10,009 bases of DNA, from NCBI GenBank assembly GCA_004151065.3, contig NWUY0300109058.1:24096-34104 (forward strand). The letters run 5' to 3'. This DNA is from Larix sibirica. Lineage: Eukaryota > Streptophyta > Pinopsida > Pinales > Pinaceae. The notes below the pieces were generated by a model. It saw nothing but the letters and a program-made list of their open reading frames with translations. It made no database searches and was not told the DNA's origin. The number at the start of each line of letters is the position of its first letter. Positions within the stretch are counted from its first letter, which is position 1. Shown one piece after another: positions 1 through 6,234 of the stretch. A program made the position numbers and the translations under genes.

Positions 1-189
1 CTAATTTACTTTATTATTAAATCTAACATTAACGTGACAAAATTAGATACAAAGATGAATGTAAAGACCACTTATATCCAAATTGTTCTTAAAATGCTAA
101 ACAAAAATCCTCCAATTTTTTAGAAACTAAGAGAAGGAATGTCATAATCCAATACAAAAGATCATAGAAGAAATAGATCATTATATCTA

Positions 190-465
190 ATGGAAACTGA
201 AGACTCAAGACCTATCTAGGATTTTGGATCCTTTGAAAACCTTTTGGAAGAAGTTCAAGAAGATGTAGAAAAAATGATGGATCAAAAACTTTGCTTTAAA
301 GCAGGAAGATAAAGACATATACCCTTTGCTTTAAAGCAGGAAGATAAAGACATATACCTATAGATGATGACTATTGAGTTTGGACATAAATTCGATACTT
401 AATGTCAAATGCTTGAGCTTCAAGCACATCTCATAGAGTGGAATGATGATATATGTTGTAATGGT
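190..465 (+). pseudogene. Weak coding-like relic, unidentified
   Basis: From an ATG at 190 the frame reads METEDSRPI, a stop, DFGSFENLLEEVQEDVEKMM, then into a tandem duplication and on to MMTIEFGHKFDT and QMLELQAHLIEWNDDICC between further stops. The residue mix looks protein-like rather than random, but no family is recognised. The 35-bp duplication shifts frame inside it. It may be a gene or transposon fragment, or chance. Confidence 0.2.
289..358 (+). repeat. Perfect 35-bp tandem duplication
   Basis: The unit beginning CTTTGCTTTAAAGCAGGAAG at 289-323 is repeated without change at 324-358. Perfect identity suggests a recent event. There are only two copies. Confidence 0.97.
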
Positions 466-525
466 TTGAGTTTGATATTTTAAAGAAGAATACATTATCA
501 AGACATTATATGTAAAAACAAGAGT

Positions 526-545
526 TATATATATATATATATATT
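526..545. repeat. AT dinucleotide microsatellite
   Basis: An uninterrupted TA/AT run of about ten units lies here, in an already AT-rich context. It is likely to vary in length between individuals. Confidence 0.9.
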
Positions 546-1501
546 TTAAATGTGGAATGGTTTATGCTTTATTATGTGGTTTAATATTTTATAAGTCAAG
601 AACAATATCAAGGATCTTATTTCATTTTTAGAATGATGGTAATTATCGATTCTCACTCTTTGGCAAAGCACTTTAATGTCCATTTTATTAAGAATAAAAG
701 AATAATTAGTCACATCATGCACAACATCTCTATAATTACAACACACAAAATGAGTGGGATTGCAAGAATCCATTGAAATTATAGCCTTCAAGAAACTAAG
801 AGTGCTTCTCACAAATCAACAAATCACACAAGGGTTCCATCATTGAACAGTGAGCTTTATGGGCCAAATAGGGGGGTGTACACAAGAAAACCAACACAAT
901 AATGTAAAGAAGTTGAAATAGGAGGATGAGGGGTTTCACTTAACCCCCCCAAAAAAGCTTGAAAACATGCTTCAAAATGGTGGTACTATCTGTAAGAAGA
1001 GCCACAGTGTGTTGAGCACCAATGTGAAGGCTTTGATTTTCTCTCAATAATTCAACAAAAGAAAGGTTAATAGGTTCAAGTGCATATGTTTCTTCATCGG
1101 CGAAAATGCTACTCAAATCATGCCCAAAAATGAGCTTCTAGGTTTCCGGTCATAAATATGCCACATCAAACATTTGCAAAAAGGTCATAGATATGAAAGA
1201 ATTTGCACTTAAAATCATGTAGAGGTACACTAAGATTTTCAAATGCCTTATCTAGCCCAAAAACATGTCATTCATTAAGAGAAGAGAACATTTTCTTGTT
1301 TATATATACTCTTTGAAAATTGTAGTAGCAACAAAATGTGTAAAAAATCACAAACTAAACACAACATTGTTGAAACATTTGTAATCTGTTACTGTCATTC
1401 ATATAGGGTCAAGGTACCAAGAATTCTCACCCTAGCAAATGGAAACTCATATTATTTTTCCGATGTTCCAAGGATATATAAATCTAAACTCAAAACATAC
1501 T

Positions 1502-1629
1502 AAGATTTAAAATGATATCTTTGAAAACCATGAGTGACACTTTCATCTACTTCCATTTTCGAAACAAGATTTAAAATGATATCTTTGAAAACCATAGGTA
1601 ACACTTTCATCTACTTTTATTTTTGAAGC
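1502..1629 (+). repeat. 64-bp imperfect tandem duplication
   Basis: AAGATTTAAAATGATATCTT at 1502 recurs at 1566. The two units stay alignable through CACTTTCATCTACTT with several substitutions near their ends. Divergence makes it older than the perfect 35-bp doublets. Confidence 0.9.
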
Positions 1630-1680
1630 AAATATTTAAAGAGAAATAAAATATAGCATCACAATTTCAAATCCATTGAA

Positions 1681-1786
1681 AAATATAACAAGATGCTCAT
1701 AAACATTGTTTGTTTTGGGCCAAATGCATTAATAAATATAACAAAATGCTCATAAACATTGCTTGTTTGGGGGCATAAATACTTTA
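1681..1786 (+). repeat. 53-bp imperfect tandem duplication
   Basis: AAATATAACAAGATGCTCAT at 1681 recurs as AAATATAACAAAATGCTCAT at 1734, followed in both by AAACATTG and a TTGTTTGGG-like tail. There are two copies only, with scattered differences. Confidence 0.88.
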
Positions 1787-1973
1787 TAAATCAGGACCAC
1801 AAGTCACCAACGACCTCAGTAAAGGACAATAATTCATCAACAACCTTATTAATGAGGATCAACCCATCTTAGATACACGGAGAAAGTTATTGTATTTATT
1901 CTTATTTCTCCACATAATAGTAGTTATTATTATTATACCTACTGCATGAGGATAAATGTACTCATTTTTCGAT

Positions 1974-1979
1974 CACGTC
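1974..1979 (+). promoter_or_regulatory. ACGT-core motif upstream of the reductase gene
   Basis: CACGTC lies about 56 bases before the start codon, inside what would be the proximal promoter or 5' leader. ACGT cores are binding sites for plant bZIP and some bHLH factors. A 6-base match is expected by chance in a region this size, and I see no convincing TATA box with it, so this is only a candidate. Confidence 0.15.
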
Positions 1980-2034
1980 TTGAATTCCTGATCACATCAG
2001 AAAGGGAAAATTTGGTTTTGAACATTACACGAAG

Positions 2035-3090
2035 ATGGGCTCTTCCTTGTTTCAGAATCCTCCATCTGTATACATTCAAGGATTAGAAGTAATTCAGATC
2101 GTCACAGGCCTGGTTTTAGGATTCACGGAATGCAAAGATATTATGCATCTCAAATACTCAAAATTCAATCAAGGATCTCCATCAGTGCAGATATCTAGCA
2201 GAACAGGAATGCTTTTGCTGTACGCACCAGCCTGCCTAATCGCTACCTTCTTTTTGTTTTGTAAGTTAGACTGGCCACATGCCAGCATTTTGCTTCAGAA
2301 GTCAGGTCTCCTGCAGCTTTCGACTACTTGGCAGCTACAAGCGGAGGCTGGCATTCGGCTTCTCGTCTTGACAGTTGCAGTAGCCCTTCATTTCTTCAAG
2401 AGGGTTGTTGAGGTACTCTTTATTCAATTAACCCCTCTTTCTCTTTTGTTTCCAATTTCTCTAATTTACAGTAGCGCTTCATTTCGCCAAGAGTGTTGTT
2501 GAGGTACTCTTTATTCAATTAACTCCTTTCTCTCTTTTGTATCCATTTTCTCTGTTCTACTCTGCTCTGTATATGTAAACCTTTTCTCTATTCTACTCTG
2601 CTATTTATGCTGTACGCAGGTGCTGTTTATTCATCACTATTCTGGAGGTATGGCCATCGATTCCGCCATTCTGATCTCCTTCATGTACAGTTTTTTAGCT
2701 GCCAGTTTTCTTTATGTTATGCAAATATCTGAGCACCTGGCATCGCCATCCATGAATTTGATGCCACTTGGCATTCTCCTCTTCATCATTGGCATGAGTG
2801 GGAACCTGTACCATCACTACTTGCTGTCAAGGCTTCGGAAGGATGGGGAGAAAGGGTACTGTATCCCACAAGGAGGGCTGTTTGGATTTGTGGTTTGTCC
2901 GCATTACCTTTTCGAGATTATTGATTTTGTTGGGCTTGCCTTCATCTCCCAGACAGTTTTTGGTTTCTGCATAGTTACTACAGTGTCCTTGTATCTGTTG
3001 GGCCGAAGCATATCAACCAGAGCATGGTATATGAAGAAGTTTGAGGGTTTTCCCTCTCACAGGAAGGCTTTAATTCCTTTCCTCATATGA
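2035..3090 (+). CDS. Steroid 5-alpha-reductase family protein (3-oxo-5-alpha-steroid 4-dehydrogenase-like), two exons
   Basis: Seen: joining exon 1 (2035-2412) to exon 2 (2620-3090) at a phase-0 junction gives 282 residues ending in TGA. Exon 1 ends ...HFFKRVVE and exon 2 opens VLFIHHYSGG, which rebuilds the family's H-x-x-KR-x-x-E-x-LF core (about residues 119-129). Exon 2 also carries GNLYHHYLL (187-195), GYCIPQGG (205-212), CPHYLFE (219-225) and the hallmark C-terminus WYMKKFEGFP..RKALIPF (262-280). Hydrophobic stretches lie near residues 15-30, 58-75, 107-121, 139-160, 173-187, 213-250, as expected for an ER multi-pass enzyme. The start ATG has A at -3 and G at +4. Known: the family reduces activated double bonds with NADPH; DET2 acts in brassinosteroid synthesis. 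Inferred: this is the plant DET2-related group (compare Arabidopsis At5g16010) rather than DET2 itself, because CPHY replaces CPNY; its substrate is unknown. The length is close to the usual 260-270. It looks functional. Confidence 0.9.
2380..2561 (+). repeat. 91-bp tandem duplication across the exon 1/intron boundary
   Basis: Bases 2380-2470 are repeated at 2471-2561 at an offset of 91. By hand alignment 2380-2462 matches 2471-2553 at 74 of 83 positions, with no gap. The copied block contains the last 33 bases of exon 1 (4 differences) and the donor GTACTC with about 20 following bases, which are identical. Only the first copy is in the coding frame; the second is intronic. Confidence 0.9.
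2472..2503 (+). other. Duplicated exon end, potential poison exon or alternative donor
   Basis: This 32-base segment is the intronic copy of the end of exon 1. It is preceded by AATTTACAG, an acceptor-like sequence, and followed by GTACTC, a donor identical to the real one. If included as an exon, its first codon after Glu126 would be TAG. If only its donor were used, extending exon 1 through 2503, the frame would meet TGA at 2500-2502. Both outcomes truncate the protein before its NADPH-binding half. Use of these sites is inference; the gap to the first donor (59 bases) is short for a plant intron, so extension is likelier than exon inclusion. Confidence 0.45.
2546..2617 (+). repeat. 36-bp tandem duplication before the intron acceptor
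   Basis: A TTTTCTCT-G/A-TTCTACTCTGCT block starts at 2546 and again at 2582, an offset of 36. The second copy diverges toward the acceptor. It lengthens the pyrimidine-rich tract before the 3' splice site and overlaps the end of the 91-bp duplication, so the intron grew by at least two events. Confidence 0.7.
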
Positions 3091-3415
3091 GAGCCCTAAT
3101 TACTTCATTGATGTATGTACCATTTGTTGCTATTCCTTGACATTGTCATTGGTTGATGACTCACTCTTTAATGGAAAGTTTATAAATTTATTTTAATTTG
3201 AAACACTTCTTTCACTAGATCTACTCAAGCATGTCTTCTAAATTTTTAACATACCTGGATCTATTAACATGCCTATTATATGTTGATAAGGGATTGCACA
3301 TCAAAGAACTAGGGTTGTCATCGATTGTACTTTGCTTTTTTAATTTCTGAATGAAAATCTTTTCTTCCATCGGTGGTGGGTCATGAAGCATCCTAGCTAA
3401 GAGGCCAGTGCAGAC
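3091..3415 (+). other. Probable 3' UTR and flank of the reductase gene
   Basis: Sequence after the stop codon is AT-rich with TGTA elements near 3112-3120 and A/T-rich tracts near 3176-3200 that could act as plant polyadenylation signals. There is no canonical AATAAA, so the transcript end cannot be placed. No further coding exon is needed, because the protein ends in the family's normal C-terminus. Confidence 0.4.
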
Positions 3416-3840
3416 TTGTCACTTGATGGAGGAGCATCTTTGAAAATTCTAAATAAGAACGCAATCGGTGCATGTCAAGAGATGGAGAAGGAAGGTATGG
3501 ATGGATTAGTGCGAGCACAAGAAGCTGTTTATGGCTTATGCACAAAGACTATGATGCAGCGCATAGTTTCTGCGCAGAGGAAGAAAGCACACAATAGCTA
3601 ATGTTGGAGCATGCGAAGAATGACACCAACAAGAAGCATGACGATTGTAAAGAACAAAAATCATGGGTAAGAAGGTAGATGAAGCAAATGATCTGAGGAG
3701 GATCCGAAGAGTTAGATAAGGAACTAAAGAGTTAAAGAGGAAGCTGAATATTCAGCCAGAAGAATAGATAAAGAGGATAGGCATTAGAAGTATGAGGCCA
3801 AGTGCAAAGAACCGAGAGGTACTGAATTATTTCTGTAATA
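3416..3840 (+). other. Purine-rich stretch with broken short frames, unidentified
   Basis: The + strand is rich in A and G here and reads as Lys/Glu/Arg-rich peptide pieces. One 61-codon frame at 3416-3601 (GACQEMEKEGMDGLVRAQEA) opens on TTG rather than ATG. Later pieces such as EEAEYSARRIDKED sit between stops in shifted frames. No domain is recognised. It may be a decayed coding segment, perhaps from a retroelement, or simply compositional bias. No link to the upstream reductase gene is visible. Confidence 0.25.
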
Positions 3841-4162
3841 TATGTACTTTGAAGCGGGAGTTGACTACTGTCCTATGACTGTAATCTGTTTTGTGATTGA
3901 ATGCATGTTTTATTTTATTTGAACCATCTCTGCATGACCTTAGAATTGTAGGGTGTCATGTAATAGAGGTGAGTTGGGATACCATGTCCTTAGATTGTAT
4001 TAATTTAATACCTCTATGTAGGTGTCTAATAACTTATATTTATGTTTGAACTCCAAACTTCATTGACTTAAAAACAAAAGGAAATCAAGATGGCTTTGTT
4101 TTTTATCAATTAATATGATAAATAGTGAAGCAAATCTCTCTGCCCATAACTTTACACAAGGT

Positions 4163-4400
4163 GTTTATTTTTAAAGGAGATTTTTTTACACTGCAAGTAG
4201 TCTTGGATTTGATGTAGACATCAACTAAAAAGAATATGACAAGTACATCATCACTCTTATGTAAACCAATGTCCTTTTTTTGTTTGTTTTTAAAGGAGAT
4301 TTTTTTATACTGCAAGTGTCTTAGATTTGATGTAGACATCAACTAAATAGAATATGACAAGTACATCATCACTCTTATGTAAACCAATGTCCTTTTTTAT
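4163..4400 (+). repeat. About 119-bp tandem duplication
   Basis: The block running through TTTTTAAAGGAGATTTTTTT, a GATTTGATGTAGACATCAAC stretch and GTAAACCAATGTCC starts near 4163 and again near 4282. The offset is 119 at the left and 118 at the right, owing to a small indel near GCAAGTAGTC versus GCAAGTGTC. Identity is high. It is the longest local duplication in the window. Confidence 0.95.
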
Positions 4401-4445
4401 AAATAAGCAGAGTTGCTGAACCAATGTCCTTTTTTATAAATAAGC
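4382..4445 (+). repeat. 37-bp duplication nested on the end of the 119-bp repeat
   Basis: AACCAATGTCCTTTTTTATA at 4382 recurs at 4419, each followed by AATAAGC. Together with the copy in the first 119-bp unit (4264), the AACCAATGTCC element now occurs three times. The ATAAATAAGC extension is present only in the last two, so the 37-bp step probably came after or at the edge of the larger one. Confidence 0.9.
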
Positions 4446-4784
4446 TTGCTTGCCAATCAAAGATGATAGATGGAGATGTTCACTTGGATTTTGATTTGTA
4501 TTGAGTGCACTTAGACCATTGGGTATATTATGATTGGCAATTACTTTATTATCTAAGATTTCTTGATGTTCTCCAATTGTGTATGCGGCAACTTGCTTAG
4601 TAGTATTAGCGTTATTTTATGAAACTTTTTAAAATAAGGGCGTTATACTTAAATTGATATGTCTTTTTATCCTTGTGAAATTTCTAAGTACTGTGGTGTG
4701 CATCTTAGTTATCTTGGCAATTTAATTGGTTAGCCAAGTAAGAGGTCAGTAGAGTCTATAGGAATCACGTCACAATCTACAATA

Positions 4785-4868
4785 TCATGAAATATTCTAT
4801 GGATTATGGGTCATCCGTAAAAGATTATTGTAGATGCAAAGTAACTTTTTCCATAGAATATTTCATGA
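4785..4868. repeat. Fold-back: perfect 19-bp inverted repeat with 46-bp spacer
   Basis: TCATGAAATATTCTATGGA at 4785-4803 is the exact reverse complement of 4850-4868. A second 9-bp pair, ATCTACAAT at 4775-4783 and ATTGTAGAT at 4827-4835, crosses the first pairing, so the two stems would be alternatives or form a pseudoknot. It could be a small fold-back or MITE relic or a chance product of templated repair; no target-site duplication is evident. Confidence 0.85.
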
Positions 4869-5170
4869 CATCATCCTCCAAGTTCAATGCATCTTGGGGT
4901 CATCTACGTTGAAAAATGTTTGTCAAAATCAAGCCTGGAGACTCTGTTCTAGTAATTCTTTTGAAAAATCGGTAGTTATTTTCAGATAACAGATTGTTCA
5001 ACTGTGTTCTCCTTTCAATTAGCTTTCCAATGAGTGTGAGCTTGCTGCATAAGGATTTCAAAGCTATCTTTTATGCCTCCTAGAAGTTAGCAACTTACGA
5101 CTTTCTGCAATTCTGTTACTGCGAATCATTGTGCAAATCATGGTCCAAGACCAACTTCTGCCACCTGTGG

Positions 5171-5240
5171 AACAAAAAAAAGGCAAGAACACGCAGAAAC
5201 TTTGTAACAAAAAAAAGGCAAGAACACGCAGAAACTTTGT
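5171..5240 (+). repeat. Perfect 35-bp tandem duplication
   Basis: The unit AACAAAAAAAAGGCAAGAAC followed by ACGCAGAAACTTTGT at 5171-5205 is repeated exactly at 5206-5240, including the run of eight A. It has the same unit length as the doublet at 289-358 but unrelated sequence. Confidence 0.97.
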
Positions 5241-5654
5241 ATTTAGCACTGAGAGTTCTGGATCCGGAGAACTCAGTAATTTTCAGACTGATCATATACT
5301 GCTCCAGCCGATTTCTATTCCCCTCGGAAAATAGGAACTTGTCAACTTTTGCAACTTGTCCAGCCTTGGGTTAAACTGGTGTAATTTGCTATCTTTTAAA
5401 GAGTGAGGAACTTGTAAAATTTCATTGGCAAATGTCATTGTGAATGTCACAGAATAAACCTTGACTGGGATAATTTTTCCAGATTTGCTGTTTTGTCACT
5501 TTTCCTTAAATACTGTTATCAGTGAATTGTATTTTGGCCAATGAATAGCGTACATGGCACCAAGCTGACAAAACTTCAAAAAAAGTTACTGAATTTGCCC
5601 AAACTGTTTCTTCGTTTTATTACTCTCTATGTATCATTGTATTGTTCCTACTGA

Positions 5655-5676
5655 CTAAATTCTGGCTAAATTCTGG
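5655..5676 (+). repeat. 11-bp tandem doublet
   Basis: CTAAATTCTGG occurs twice in a row. It is short enough to be replication slippage. Confidence 0.85.
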
Positions 5677-5791
5677 CTTGTGCTGGGTCACTGGCCATTA
5701 AAACTTAAATTTTACTCCATTTGATAATCCGAGCTGAGTTGAGGTCACTCTTTAGAAATAATATAATGATAAATAATTATTAGTGATAATA

Positions 5792-6234
5792 ATGACAACT
5801 GAGTCAAGATTATACACTAAGAGGAACCAGGAACTAGAGACATTTTAGAAGGATTTTGAAAAGACATGGGATACAGAAGGAATTATGACAAAAACTAGAT
5901 TATTTGTAGAAGGAACATACTCAATTAAGGAAGTTTATCAACAATATACAGGATTCATTGAAAATTCTCATCCAAAAAAAACTCTGAAGGCACAAGTGGA
6001 AGCTCTATTGCATCTCAGATTTTTGGTGGAAACTCCAAAGGAATCAACACAGGACTTGAGGGACCAGCAAGTAATAATTGGGGATTCCCTGAATCCCAAA
6101 TTAAAGTGCCTGCATTTAAGTTTGACTGGAAGGTAGAACCACATGAATGGATTAAGAGACTCCCTCGAGTATTCAAGTAATGGTATATCTACAATGAAGA
6201 AAGCGAGATTGGTTTGGCATTCCAGCATATGGAA
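5792..6234 (+). pseudogene. Probable LTR-retrotransposon gag relic (Ty3/gypsy-like), frameshifted
   Basis: From ATG 5792 the frame reads MTTESRLYTKRNQELETF, a TAG at 5846-5848, then on to MTKTRLFVEGTYSIKEVYQQ from 5885. Further on, a different frame reads WGFPESQIKVPAFKFDW, EPHEWIKRLPRVFK, a TAA at 6178-6180, then WYIYNEESEIGLAFQHME. Known: plant gypsy Gag proteins carry a P-x-F-x-G...P..WI.R.E.FF...I....K..LA..H.EG arrangement, and this fits its order and spacing, although the usual Trp-rich end is missing. Inferred: a dead gag fragment with at least one frameshift and two stops. I saw no protease, reverse transcriptase or clear LTRs beside it, so family assignment is tentative. Confidence 0.45.

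Larger units (their letters stand above)
1..2034. other. Gene-poor AT-rich region with duplications
   Basis: No gene can be supported. An 88-codon minus-strand frame at 546-812 has no recognisable motif. A + strand stretch near 190-465 reads as weakly coding-like (a Glu/Asp/Lys-rich start, FENLLEEVQEDVEKMMDQ) but is broken by stops and a duplication. Three two-copy tandem duplications and an AT microsatellite lie here and are listed separately. The last few hundred bases are the expected promoter of the reductase gene. Confidence 0.5.
2413..2619 (+). other. Intron of the reductase gene (207 bp, phase 0)
   Basis: The intron starts GTACTC after Glu126 and ends in a pyrimidine-rich tract and TGTACGCAG, directly before the codons for VLFIHHYSGG. 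The protein join across it matches the family core, which is the main support. The donor is weak relative to the usual GTAAGT. Much of the intron is made of duplicated sequence: a 91-bp copy that includes exon 1's 3' end, then a 36-bp copy next to the acceptor. Without splicing, the exon 1 frame runs on to a TGA at 2500-2502. Confidence 0.88.
3841..5791. other. Intergenic region with repeats, no gene seen
   Basis: AT-rich sequence with no supportable gene. It holds the nested duplication at 4163-4445, the fold-back at 4785-4868, the perfect doublet at 5171-5240 and an 11-bp doublet at 5655-5676. The overlapping frames around 5064-5374 exist largely because the duplication repeats an open stretch. 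Confidence 0.5.

Noticed and set aside
546-812. Minus-strand 88-codon frame
   Set aside because: No motif, no related neighbours, and the flanking sequence in the same frame is full of stops.
2413-2502. Exon 1 frame continuing to a 155-residue protein
   Set aside because: The extra residues come from unspliced intron. Splicing at 2412/2620 restores the family core and the full-length protein.
4106-4342. Minus-strand 78-codon frame
   Set aside because: It lies across the 119-bp duplication and is Lys/Asn/Ser-rich low-information sequence.
289-5240. CRISPR-like array from the repeated short units
   Set aside because: Each repeat has two adjacent copies with unrelated sequence and no spacers, in a plant-type genome.
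5064-5374. Three overlapping short frames on both strands
   Set aside because: They overlap one another and are built largely from the duplicated 35-bp unit. No one of them has a recognisable domain.
5968-6228. Minus-strand 86-codon frame
   Set aside because: It is antisense to the gag-like relic, whose + strand pieces explain the sequence better.
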